Shown: positions 23,101 through 31,452 of the stretch, piece by piece
How positions within the stretch are numbered: the stretch's first letter is position 1
Layout of the letters: every line of letters starts with the position of its first letter
Assembly: GCF_001567585.1 (NCBI RefSeq)
Contig: NZ_LRQV01000067.1
Location: 1-35,986, forward strand
Direction of reading: 5' to 3'
DNA length: 35,986 nucleotides
Origin: Micromonospora rosaria
GTDB taxonomy: Bacteria; Actinomycetota; Actinomycetes; Mycobacteriales; Micromonosporaceae
The notes under the pieces: generated by a model
Database searches by the model: none
Told to the model about the DNA's origin: nothing
The model's input: the letters and a program-made list of their open reading frames with translations, nothing else
Made by a program: the position numbers and the translations under genes

Positions 23101-23482
23101 GTTCGGCCGCCACCGCGTCCCCGACCGCCAGCGCGCCCGCCGCCTGGTCCACCGCCCGCCGGAACCGGGCCGCGTCGACGGCCTCGGTGTCGACCCGCAA
23201 CTCGTACCCGCCGGGGTGACCACGCAGGACGCGGGCCGGCTCGCCGGGGGACCGCTGCGGCTCGACGGCCCGGCGCAGGCCCGCCACGTAGGTCCGCAGG
23301 GTCGTCGCGGCGCTGGCCGGCGGCCGACCGTCCCAGAGCGCGTCGACCAGCCAGTCGGTGCTGACGACCCGGTTCGGCCGGACCAGGAACAGCGCCAGCA
23401 GGGCACGGTGTTTGGGCCCGCCGACCGGCACCACCTGCCCGTCTCGGACGACCTCCGGTGGCCCCAGCACCCGGAACTGCAC
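20141..23482 (-). CDS. AfsR/SARP-family transcriptional regulator with ATPase and TPR domains
   Basis: A 1113-residue regulator. The N-terminus (about 1-95) is an OmpR-type winged helix (FRVLGPPEVVRDGQVVPVGGPKHRALLALFL...ALWDGRPPASA) followed by a bacterial transcriptional activator domain (about 100-245). A Pro/Thr/Gly-rich linker with a repeated GTPPAS unit (about 260-370) leads to a P-loop ATPase module with Walker A GEPGIGKTS (near 387) and Walker B LLVVLDDLHAAD (near 491), then a long helical TPR-like region to the end. No C-terminal LuxR helix-turn-helix is present. GTG 23482 starts exactly at the family's conserved QFRVLGP; frames further upstream add only non-conserved Gly/Pro. It may control the adjacent hydroxylase gene or the nearby macrolide genes; such large SARPs are usually pathway or pleiotropic activators of secondary metabolism. 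It diverges from the acyltransferase gene over 110 bp. Confidence 0.9.
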   Translation of the reverse strand: MQFRVLGPPEVVRDGQVVPVGGPKHRALLALFLVRPNRVVSTDWLVDALWDGRPPASAATTLRTYVAGLRRAVEPQRSPGEPARVLRGHPGGYELRVDTEAVDAARFRRAVDQAAGALAVGDAVAAERGYDTALGLWRGEPFDGAAHLAAVRPEADRLAESRLGAEEGRLTAAVAAGRHAAVLAELRQFVSANPLREGARAQLMLALYRSGRQAEALAVYDEARRLLAGEYGLDPGTEIRALHRRILAHAVPPAPAPRPAPPTPGGTPPATSTPPASGTPPASGTPPASGTPGTPPPATGTTGTPSAMRPVPRPTDPTDPPRPTGPPRATEPTDATGPPAATGAGGAGGADGAAEPLVGRGVELADLRAALTEASDAGGRIAAVVGEPGIGKTSLAVAVGATAAARGVPVVWGRCPDVGQAPPFWLWRQVVRALTAMPQAGPTGSAGRLDGFADGPLPGLAGGPEPDPAARFRAYEAVAELVRAAAAPGGLLVVLDDLHAADPDSLLLLRFLAAVLPGTRAFVLATLRPYEHAATLVATVAELARGPGFRQVRLGGLPAAAVADLVRRRTGVPPGEPVVDRLVTRTGGNPFFITELLRYRADPAGADLPPSVRDTVRLRLGELPAPTRDCLDLLSVAGHDVDASTLATVLRRPADQVTDALGAAYTAELVTEAGPGAVRFRHPLFAEVAYAELLPPRRAALHARLAAAYERAGDVAPAELAHHYGQAVGLGHGEDHLRWSLAAADDATRRFAYENALGHLARAARGLAPATAGSPAAARTELGVQLHRAALLQMTVGVGADAVDEVCSRARDLLVLVGPEVDVRPALWALGELAANRADYAVCTDLAGRLVRAEDDGTGLIAAAGAYLLGVVDYFTGRLPAADRRLTVAVDRLRAVDLRLLNRQVGRLPVLAAYNFRALVRSLRGDAAAARRDIADAERLAEALDDLYGRANAALFGAWMGLQERDVPTVRAAAQRCREIGAANGMPHFVATGTFFLEWAAARGGDHDRLPVMRAAAEGIYRPGLRATRTVTFSGMAEAYLAAGDPATAAALAEEGLAVVAELGESVFAAELHRVRGIARDDPAALATGARIAADQGSGLLLARFPVDATGPR
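22621..22691 (-). repeat. In-frame 18-bp tandem repeat in the SARP linker
   Basis: About 3.5 copies of an 18-bp unit (CGGGCGGTGTGCCGCTCG on the plus strand; the third copy differs at two positions). It encodes the six-residue GTPPAS repeat in the flexible linker between DNA-binding and ATPase domains, and is likely to vary in copy number between strains. Confidence 0.9.
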
Positions 23483-23592
23483 GCCACCACCACCCGGCCC
23501 GACCCTGCCGGGCCGAGTATGCCAGTCGGCCGCCACCGCCGCTGGCGCGCACGCCGACCGCGCGACGCCGTCGGGCCGGTAGGGTCGTCCGC

Positions 23593-24537
23593 GTGGACCT
23601 GGACGCCACCGCCGCCCGGCTCGGGGTACCCGTCGAGGAGGTCGACCGCGTGCACCGGCTCGCCGGTGACCGGCCGTCGGCTCCGCTGCCCGCCAGGGCC
23701 GACGCGCCGGTGATCCTGGACCGGCTCGCGGTGCGGCCGGACGACGCGGCCGAGATCATGGCAGGTTGGCCCGACCCCGACTCTCCGCTGTGGACGCCGG
23801 AGCTGCGCTGGCTGCTGGACCGCTCGACCGCCCTGGTCCGCGCCGACCTCGGGGGCTACGAGTGGCTGCCGCCCGGTCCGGTCCTGCCGCGCGACCGGGG
23901 CCCCGCCTGGCGGCACCTCTACGTGTACGCGTACCTGGCCCTGGTCGACGTCGTTCGGGGGTACCACCGGGACCACGGCGTGACCGACGCGGTCTCCTGG
24001 GCGACCCTCGCCGACCTGGGCCGCAACCTCGCGGTCGACCGGCGGATGCGCGGGGAGGGCTGGCCGGTCATGCAGAGCTGGCTGACGCTGCACGCGCGCG
24101 GCGGCGTCTACCACCTGGGCCGGTTGCAGCACCAGCGCGGCGACACCGCCGTCAACCTGCACATCCCCGAGGCGGGGCCGTTGACCCCGGACGCGGTCGA
24201 CGCGTCACTCGACGCGGGCCGTGCCTTCTTCCCGCGCCACTTTCCGGACGAGCGCCACCCGGCGTTCTCCTGCGGCTCCTGGCTGCTCGACCCGCAGTTG
24301 TTGGAGTACCTGCCCGAGGACTCGAACATCGTCCGGTTCCAGCGGCGGTTCGAGCTGGAGCCCTACGAGGAGCCGGAAGGGATCGACGCCGACGTCGAGG
24401 TGCTGCGGTTCGTCTTCCGTACCCTGAGCACGCCGCTCGACCGCCTGCCGCGCCGTACCGTGCTCCAGCGCGCGGTCGTCGACCACCTGCGGGCCGGGCG
24501 GCACTGGTACTGGCGCCGGGGCCGTTTCCCGCTCTGA
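23593..24537 (+). CDS. GNAT-like acyltransferase-domain protein (NAT_N/NAT_C type)
   Basis: A 314-residue soluble protein. It matches, in my reading, an actinobacterial family annotated as 'acyltransferase domain-containing' with an N-terminal helical domain and a C-terminal GNAT-like fold: it has the conserved internal segments WATLADLGRNLAVDRRMRGEGW and GVYHLGRLQHQRGD, then VNLHIPEAGPLTPDAVDASLDAGRAFF and SCGSWLLDPQLLEYLPEDSNIVRFQRRF. The last phrase is strongly characteristic of that family. The substrate is unknown. GTG 23593 begins the conserved part (VDLDATAARLGVPVEEVDRVH); the open frame extends upstream into the promoter region of the divergent SARP gene. It converges on the next gene with only a few bases between stops. 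Confidence 0.7.
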   Translation: MDLDATAARLGVPVEEVDRVHRLAGDRPSAPLPARADAPVILDRLAVRPDDAAEIMAGWPDPDSPLWTPELRWLLDRSTALVRADLGGYEWLPPGPVLPRDRGPAWRHLYVYAYLALVDVVRGYHRDHGVTDAVSWATLADLGRNLAVDRRMRGEGWPVMQSWLTLHARGGVYHLGRLQHQRGDTAVNLHIPEAGPLTPDAVDASLDAGRAFFPRHFPDERHPAFSCGSWLLDPQLLEYLPEDSNIVRFQRRFELEPYEEPEGIDADVEVLRFVFRTLSTPLDRLPRRTVLQRAVVDHLRAGRHWYWRRGRFPL

Positions 24538-24545
24538 CCGGCCCC

Positions 24546-25151
24546 TCAGCCGGTGGCGGCGATCGTCCACTGTGCACAGACCAGGCCGGTGTCCCGGTCG
24601 AAGACCTGGCTCAGCCAGCCGGCCAACTCGTAGACGTCGCTGATCTGCCCGACCTCGTCGCCCAGCGCCCGGTCGACCTCGGCGAAGGCCAGCGCGAGGG
24701 GCCGGTCCGCCCAGGGTGGCCGGACGAGGTCCACCATGGTGCCGATGAGCTGGTCGCGGTCGATCCGGCCGGCGTGGTGCTCCTGCGCCAGCGTGATGAC
24801 GACGAGGCTCTCGCGGATCTGGGCGACGTCTGCCGGGGCGTGGGCGTCCCGCTCCGCGAGCCACCCGTGCAGCATCGCCAGCACGGTCTCCTGCTGGCGG
24901 ACCTGCGCCCAGGTGAGCTGGGTGAAGTACGCCGGGTCGTGCTCGGCCAGCCAGGCGAAGGCCGGCGCGAACTCCTGCTGCCATGGCGTCGGCGCCTTGG
25001 CGACGGCCTGATGGGGGTACACGGCGGCCTCCAGGACTGGTCGGGACCGGACCAGGATCACCGTGTCCCGCCCCCCGTCGGGCGGGTCGGCGGACGGCCC
25101 TCGGGGCACCACCGGCTGCCCCGACGGGCAGCCGTCGTCGGCCACCACCAT
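24546..25151 (-). CDS. Hypothetical protein
   Basis: A protein of about 201 residues, not recognised. It is Ala/Leu/Glu-rich and probably largely helical (e.g. PWQQEFAPAFAWLAEHDPAYFTQLTWAQVRQQETVLAMLHGWLAERD), with no signal peptide or membrane segment. The start is unsettled: ATG 25151, GTG 25166 and GTG 25061 (giving VILVRSRPVLEAAVYPHQ) are all possible, and the first ~35 residues look non-conserved, so 25061 is attractive. It diverges from the nucleosidase gene, the starts being 26-131 bp apart depending on the choice, and converges on the acyltransferase gene with an 8-bp gap. Confidence 0.6.
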   Translation of the reverse strand: MVVADDGCPSGQPVVPRGPSADPPDGGRDTVILVRSRPVLEAAVYPHQAVAKAPTPWQQEFAPAFAWLAEHDPAYFTQLTWAQVRQQETVLAMLHGWLAERDAHAPADVAQIRESLVVITLAQEHHAGRIDRDQLIGTMVDLVRPPWADRPLALAFAEVDRALGDEVGQISDVYELAGWLSQVFDRDTGLVCAQWTIAATG

Positions 25152-25192
25152 CGTGGTCGCTGCCACCCCCGGACACCGGATACCATCGCGCG

Positions 25193-25762
25193 ATGGATCT
25201 GCGCGGAACGATCAGCCCCGACCGGCCGCTCCTGGTGCTCGCCCTCGCGGAGGAGGCCGCGTACCTCGATCCGGACCTGCCGGTGCTGCTCACCGGGATG
25301 GGGAAGGTCAACGCCACGATCGCGCTCGCCGCGACCCTGGCCCGGGGGCCGCTGCCCGCCTCGGTGGTCAACCTCGGCACCGCCGGGGCCCTGCACACCG
25401 GCTGGACCGGCACCCACGAGGTGGGCCGGGTCCTGCAACACGACCTGGACTCGGCGGTCCTGCACGCGTTGACCGGCCAGGTCGTCGGCGCCCCGCTGAC
25501 CCTGACCGGCACCGGCCCGGTGCTGGCCACCGGCGACCAGTTCATCGCCGACGAGCAGGCCCGGGCCCGGCTCGCCGAGGACGCCCACCTGGTCGACATG
25601 GAGGGCTACGCGCTGGCCGCGACCGCGCAGCGGTTCGGGCTGCCGATCCGGCTGGTCAAGCACGTCAGCGACGGCGCGGGCGAGGGGGCGGGCCATACCT
25701 GGCAGGAGTCGGTGGACGGCTGCGCCAAGATCCTCGCCCAGTGGGCCCGGGACAACCTCTGA
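25193..25762 (+). CDS. Nucleosidase of the PNP/UDP-phosphorylase (MTA/SAH nucleosidase-like) family
   Basis: A 189-residue enzyme, shorter than the ~230 residues of typical MTA/SAH nucleosidases. It keeps the family landmarks: an early TGMGKVNATIALAATLA stretch, NLGTAGAL, a DQFIAD segment, VDMEGYALAATA (the substrate-binding Met-Glu motif) and HVSDGAGE with the likely catalytic Asp. The expected reaction is hydrolysis of the N-glycosidic bond of a purine nucleoside such as S-adenosylhomocysteine or methylthioadenosine. It lies 132 bp upstream of the ABC-F resistance gene on the same strand; recycling of SAH made by sugar and macrolide methyltransferases is a possible but unproven link. ATG 25193 is the natural start because homology begins there and the longer frame overlaps the divergent gene. 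Confidence 0.85.
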   Translation: MDLRGTISPDRPLLVLALAEEAAYLDPDLPVLLTGMGKVNATIALAATLARGPLPASVVNLGTAGALHTGWTGTHEVGRVLQHDLDSAVLHALTGQVVGAPLTLTGTGPVLATGDQFIADEQARARLAEDAHLVDMEGYALAATAQRFGLPIRLVKHVSDGAGEGAGHTWQESVDGCAKILAQWARDNL

Positions 25763-25894
25763 CGGTCGGCACGTCATTCGCCGGCAGCCCACCCGGCCAC
25801 GGGATCGCGGCGGCGCCGTCCACGACGCGGCCGACGGTCGCGTGGTTGACTAGGGGTGGATATTCGGACGTCCAGCCCGAAACAGGAGTTCCCC

Positions 25895-27550
<1,656 letters not shown>

Positions 27551-27563
27551 CGGGCCGGGCGCC

Positions 27564-28337
27564 TCAGCCGCCGGGCCGCGCCGGGGTCGGCGCCGTGAGC
27601 GCGGCGGTGACCCGCCCGCAGACCGCGTCGATCTGGCCGTTGAGGTAGAAGTGGCCGCCGGGGTAGGTGTGCACCACCGTCGTCGCCGTCGTCACCTCGG
27701 CCCACGCCGCCGCCTCCCCGGCGGTGACGTTGGGGTCGGTGTCCCCGGTGAGCACGGTGACCGGGCAGCGTAGCAGCGGCCCGGGGCGGTAGTCGTAGGT
27801 CGCCGCCGCCCGGTAGTCGTTGCGGATCGCCGGGAGGACCATCTGCAGCAGTTCCTCGTCGGCCAGCAGGCTGGAGTCGGTGCCCTCCAACCGGCGGATC
27901 TCCGCGATCAGCTCGTCGTCGGCGTGGTAGTACCGGTCGCGGCGGAGGGTGGCCGGGCCGCGCCGGCCGGAGGCGAAGAAGTGGACCAACCGGTCGGCGG
28001 CGGCGGGTGGGAGCCGCCGACCGACCTCGAAGGCGACCGTGGCGCCCATGCTGTGCCCGAAGAAGGCGACCGGCCGGTCCGCCGCGGCGAGCAGGGTGGG
28101 CAGCAGCCGCTCCACGAGGGCGTCGATGGAGTCGACGAAGGGCTCGTCCCGGCGGTCCTGCCGGCCCGGGTACTGGATCGCCGCCACGTCCACGGTGGCC
28201 GGCAGCCGGCGCGCGAACGGCAGGTACGCGCTGGCCGCGCCGCCGGCGTGCGGGAAGCAGAACAGCCGGACGGCGGGGTCGTCGACCGGTCGGTAACGAC
28301 GCAGCCAGAGCTCGGGTGAATCGGCGGACCGGGACAT
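27564..28337 (-). CDS. Type II thioesterase of the macrolide cluster (TylO-like)
   Basis: A 257-residue alpha/beta hydrolase. It has the typical type II thioesterase opening RLFCFPHAGGAASAYLPFAR (24-43), the nucleophile elbow GHSMG with Ser96, a distal Asp in LTGDTDPN and the catalytic His in YPGGHFYL. Such editing enzymes remove wrong or decarboxylated acyl groups from polyketide synthase carrier domains. It is the last gene of a three-gene minus-strand operon (P450, aminotransferase, thioesterase), 74 bp after the aminotransferase. Purine-rich GAGGAG lies about 11 nt before the ATG. The same gene neighbourhood, an editing thioesterase beside deoxysugar and P450 genes, is known from the tylosin cluster. 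Confidence 0.93.
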   Translation of the reverse strand: MSRSADSPELWLRRYRPVDDPAVRLFCFPHAGGAASAYLPFARRLPATVDVAAIQYPGRQDRRDEPFVDSIDALVERLLPTLLAAADRPVAFFGHSMGATVAFEVGRRLPPAAADRLVHFFASGRRGPATLRRDRYYHADDELIAEIRRLEGTDSSLLADEELLQMVLPAIRNDYRAAATYDYRPGPLLRCPVTVLTGDTDPNVTAGEAAAWAEVTTATTVVHTYPGGHFYLNGQIDAVCGRVTAALTAPTPARPGG

Positions 28338-28411
28338 GACGGTGGACGCTCCTCGGCTTCCTCGACGGTGCGGTGCTCAAGTGGTCGGTGGCCCGGTGGG
28401 CGCGGCCCGGC

Positions 28412-29557
28412 TCACCGCGGGGACGATGCGACCCCGACCTCCGCGTCCAGGTCGGTCAGGACGGCGCGGACCGCGGAGACCACCCGCTCGACGCTCTCGT
28501 CGGGCAGGTGGGGGCCGATCGGCAGGCTCAGGACCTCCTCGGCGAGGCGTTCGCTGAGCGGCAACGGGCCGGCCCGGCGGACCGCCTCGGTGTCCCGGTA
28601 CGCGCCGGAGCGGTGCACCGGGGTCGGGTAGTGCACCAGCGTCTCCACCCCGGCCTCGGCCAGCCGGTCCCGCAGCAGCTCCCGGTGCCGGGTCCGGACC
28701 ACGTACAGGTGCCACGCGGAGGTGGCCCAGGGCGCGACGGTGGGCAGGACGAGATCGGGCAGCCCGCTGAGCGCCTCCGTGTACCGCCGGGCCACCCGGT
28801 CCCGTCGCGCGGTCCACTCGTCCAGGTACGGCAGCTTGGCCCGCAGCACCGCCGCCTGGAACTCGTCCAGCCGCGAGTTGCCGCCCTGCACCTGGTGTTC
28901 GTACTTGCGCGCGGAGCCGTAGTTGCGCAGCAGCCGGACCCGCTCGGCGAGCTGCGCGTCGTCGGTGACCACGGCCCCGCCGTCGCCCAGCGCGCCGAGG
29001 TTCTTGGCCGGGTAGAAGCTGAACGCGACCACCCCGCCGGCACCGATCGGCCGCCCCCGGTAGGTGGCGGCGTGGGCCTGCGCCGCGTCCTCCACCACCG
29101 GGATGCCGTACCGGTCGGCGACCGCCCGCACCGCGTCGAGGTCGACCGGGTGCCCGTAGAGGTGCACGACGAGCACCGCCTTGACCTGCGGGGTGAGCGC
29201 GTCCGCCAACCGCTGCGGGCAGATGCCGAAGCCGGACTCGCCCGGCTCCACCGGCACCGGGCGGGCACCGGTGGCCGACACCGCCAGCCACGTCGCGATG
29301 AACGTGTGCGCCGGCACGACCACGTCGTCACCCGGCCCGACGCCGAGTGCCCGCAGGGCCAGCACCAGCGCGTCCAGCCCGCTGCCCACCCCGACGCAGT
29401 GCCGCGCCGTGCAGTACGCCGCGAACTCCGTCTCGAACGCCGCCAGCTCCGGACCGAGCAGGTAGCGGCCCGACGCGGACACCCGGGCGTACGCCGCGTC
29501 CAGGTCGGCCCGTACCTCGTCGTTGGCCGCACCCAGGTCCAGGAAGGGAACGTCCAC
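28412..29557 (-). CDS. PLP-dependent TDP-3-keto-6-deoxyhexose 3-aminotransferase (TylB/DesV-like)
   Basis: A 381-residue fold-type I aminotransferase of the DegT/DnrJ/EryC1 family. The N-terminus VPFLDLGAANDEVRADLDAA and the phrase SGRYLLGPEL are characteristic of TylB/DesV enzymes, which put the amino group on C3 of TDP-3-keto-6-deoxy sugars to make mycaminose or desosamine. The catalytic Lys185 is in FYPAKNLGALGDGG, and the PLP-ring Asp in VVEDAAQAH. I place the start at GTG 29557 because GAGG lies 5 nt before it; the longer frame from GTG 29563 would begin inside that ribosome site. It lies 55 bp after the P450 gene in the same operon. Its presence predicts an amino sugar on the macrolide. 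The other deoxysugar genes are not in this window. Confidence 0.93.
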   Translation of the reverse strand: MDVPFLDLGAANDEVRADLDAAYARVSASGRYLLGPELAAFETEFAAYCTARHCVGVGSGLDALVLALRALGVGPGDDVVVPAHTFIATWLAVSATGARPVPVEPGESGFGICPQRLADALTPQVKAVLVVHLYGHPVDLDAVRAVADRYGIPVVEDAAQAHAATYRGRPIGAGGVVAFSFYPAKNLGALGDGGAVVTDDAQLAERVRLLRNYGSARKYEHQVQGGNSRLDEFQAAVLRAKLPYLDEWTARRDRVARRYTEALSGLPDLVLPTVAPWATSAWHLYVVRTRHRELLRDRLAEAGVETLVHYPTPVHRSGAYRDTEAVRRAGPLPLSERLAEEVLSLPIGPHLPDESVERVVSAVRAVLTDLDAEVGVASSPR

Positions 29558-29612
29558 TGTCACCTCGGGTTCCGTGCGTGGGGGCGGGGGCGGGTCAGCG
29601 GGCCGGCGGCGA

Positions 29613-30830
29613 TCAGCCGCGGACCACCTGGACGGGCAGGCGCCGCGCGGTGAGCTGGTCCGGGTCGTAGAACTCGACCCCGTCGTGGTCGATGCTGAAC
29701 TCGCTGAACTCGTCGAGGACCTGGTTGAGGAAGACCTTGGCCTCCTGCCGGGCCAGGAACGCGCCCAGGCAGTGGTGGATGCCGTAGCCGAAGGCCAGGT
29801 GCTTGTTCGACTCGCGCCGGATGTCGAAGGTGTCCGGGTCCGTGAACACCTCGGTGTCGCGGTTCGCGGAGGCGATCCAGGCGATCACCATCTGCCCCTT
29901 GCGCATCGGCTGGCCGAAGATCTCGGTGTCCTGGGCGAGCAGCCGGAAGATGCAGTTGAAGGGGGAGCGCCAGCGCAGGGTCTCCTCGACCACGCCGGGG
30001 ACGAGGCTGCGGTCGGCGCGGACGGCCGCCAGCGCCTCCGGGTGCTCCTCCAGCACCAGGAAGAGGTTGCTGAGCAGCGTGGCGCTGGAGATGTGCCCGG
30101 CGGTGAGCAGCAGCGCCACGATGTTGACCACCTCCTCGTCGGTCAGTTTGCGGCCCTCGACCTCCACCGCCAGCAGCCCGCTCATCAGGTCGTCCTGCGG
30201 CCGGGCGCGCTTCTCGGCGATCTGGGCGTACAGGAACTCCGACCACTCCGCGATGGCCGGGCCGACCGTCTCGGTGAAGTCGTCCGGCAGGTTCGGGTAC
30301 TCCAGGCCCTCGTTGCTGAGGATGATGTCGACCCACTCGCGGAACTTCTCGTGGTCCTCGTTCGGGATGCCCAGCATGTCGGCGATGACCGTCACCGGCA
30401 GCGGGTACGCGAGGTCGGCGGCGATGTCGATCCGCTCCTGGTCGCGTACCTGGCGGAGGATGTCGGCGGTGATCGTCTCGATCCGCGCCTCCATCTGGGC
30501 GATCCGCCGGGGGGTGAACGCCTGGCTCACCAGTTTGCGCATCGGCCCGTGCCGGGGCGGGTCGATGCCGCCGATGGTGCCCGGCCCCATCAGCAGGGCC
30601 AGCTCCGGCGGGACCGGGAAGGCCGGGCTGAAGTCCGAGGAGAAGATCAGCGGGTTGGTGGTGACGGTCAGGTAGTCCCGGTAGTTGAACACATGCCAGG
30701 CCTGCCGGTTCTCGTCCCAGGAGACGGGCCAGTGCTCCCGCATGTACGCGAACCAGTCCAGCAGCCCCTGGGCGTCCGCGCCCTTGGGCAGGTCGAGCGG
30801 TGGCGCCGGTGCGTTGTCCGTCTGCGTCAT
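29613..30830 (-). CDS. Cytochrome P450 monooxygenase, candidate macrolide methyl/ethyl side-chain oxidase (TylI/RosC-like)
   Basis: A 405-residue soluble bacterial P450. The heme loop FGYGIHHCLG gives Cys354 as thiolate ligand, and the ExxR pair is Glu283/Arg286. The I-helix motif is AGHISSAT (244-251) instead of the usual AG(H)(D/E)TT, so both the acid and the first Thr of the oxygen-activation pair are replaced. It heads an operon with a TylB-like aminotransferase; in the tylosin cluster the C-20 oxidase gene tylI is next to tylB, and rosamicin's RosC oxidises the same C-20 position, so I favour C-20 oxidation to alcohol and aldehyde. This substrate call is inference from context. ATG 30830 has AGAGGA about 5 nt upstream. 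It diverges from the second P450 gene across a 622-bp regulatory region. Confidence 0.85.
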   Translation of the reverse strand: MTQTDNAPAPPLDLPKGADAQGLLDWFAYMREHWPVSWDENRQAWHVFNYRDYLTVTTNPLIFSSDFSPAFPVPPELALLMGPGTIGGIDPPRHGPMRKLVSQAFTPRRIAQMEARIETITADILRQVRDQERIDIAADLAYPLPVTVIADMLGIPNEDHEKFREWVDIILSNEGLEYPNLPDDFTETVGPAIAEWSEFLYAQIAEKRARPQDDLMSGLLAVEVEGRKLTDEEVVNIVALLLTAGHISSATLLSNLFLVLEEHPEALAAVRADRSLVPGVVEETLRWRSPFNCIFRLLAQDTEIFGQPMRKGQMVIAWIASANRDTEVFTDPDTFDIRRESNKHLAFGYGIHHCLGAFLARQEAKVFLNQVLDEFSEFSIDHDGVEFYDPDQLTARRLPVQVVRG

Positions 30831-30949
30831 GGTGTCCTCTCATCTCCTCGGTGCTCGTGGCCCTCGGGGCCGGGGGTGGGCAGGACCGGGTGCGCGACGG
30901 ACCGCCGGGGCAGGGAGGTAAATCGCCCGAGGTCGAACCCTCCCGCGTC

Positions 30950-30978
30950 ATCCTTGCCAGGATCCGACGGTCTGGCAA
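30950..30978 (-). promoter_or_regulatory. Putative promoter of the P450-aminotransferase-thioesterase operon
   Basis: On the minus strand TTGCCA (30978-30973), a 17-bp spacer and AAGGAT (30955-30950) resemble a sigma-70 type actinomycete promoter. The same segment is an inverted repeat, TTGCCAG/CTGGCAA with an 11-nt centre (30954-30978), so a regulator may bind there. It would leave a leader of about 110 nt before ATG 30830. Confidence 0.45.
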
Positions 30979-31218
30979 TAGCGGTCGCCGGGATCGGCGG
31001 GGCGCGCCGATTCTGGCGACGATTTTCGGAACGTTGGTGGACGCGGAACCGAATCGAAACCAGCCATGGCGGGAGCGAAGTGTGCGATGTGTGCCATTGC
31101 GGTCGATGTACGGGTGTCGAACCGTGAAGTCAGGACTGCGGCTGTCGGGGGGAGGGCATGCCGAGAACTGCTCCGTGGCACCGGAAGTTACGGACCGGGG
31201 GCCGGGAGCCGCAAGGCT

Positions 31219-31326
31219 GGACTTGACATAGTGCCGTCTCCAACGCTGGGAGCACGCCTGAATGAGATCGACTGTAGCGATTGTCACAGACAGTTCGATC
31301 AGTTCAATTGGGGGACTTGACATAGT
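31219..31326 (+). repeat. Two exact 14-bp direct repeats, GGACTTGACATAGT
   Basis: Copies lie at 31219-31232 and 31313-31326, 94 bp apart start to start, about nine helical turns. Each contains the -35 consensus TTGACA, but no convincing -10 box follows at 16-19 bp. They may be activator sites or paired promoters for the rightward P450 and PKS genes. Confidence 0.6.
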
Positions 31327-31452
31327 CTTCTGTGATCCCGTGACAACGCGTCGCCGGCTCCTGTTGGGTGAATCGCGAAAGGGGCGGGCTGTCGGGGGAG
31401 GGAACTTGTCAAGATCGGCACAGGACGGCCCCTTTCTGGAGGAGAAGCTGCC

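Larger units (their letters stand above)
30831..31452. promoter_or_regulatory. Divergent control region between the two P450 genes
   Basis: There is no credible gene in these 622 bp; the small open frames have poor codon bias and no homology I recognise. The region is AT-richer than its surroundings, especially near 31255-31345. It contains a promoter-like pair facing left (30950-30978) and two exact 14-bp direct repeats (31219-31232 and 31313-31326), with a related GGAACTTGTCAAGAT near 31402-31416. It is the likely main control point of the macrolide cluster's left side. Confidence 0.6.

Noticed and set aside
21206..23713. 835-codon plus-strand frame opposite the SARP regulator
   Set aside because: Antisense to a regulator with clear winged-helix and ATPase motifs; composition is that of a frame shadow.
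25846..25874. TTGACT as a -35 box for the ABC-F gene
   Set aside because: No acceptable -10 hexamer lies at 16-19 bp downstream.
31066..31320. Small Cys-containing open frame in the inter-P450 region
   Set aside because: No ribosome site, atypical codon use, no resemblance to a ferredoxin or other small protein; the region looks regulatory.
31317..31345. TTGACA as the -35 box of an ordinary promoter for the second P450
   Set aside because: At 17 bp the -10 position reads GTGACA, and neighbouring spacings are no better, so I list it as a repeat rather than a promoter.
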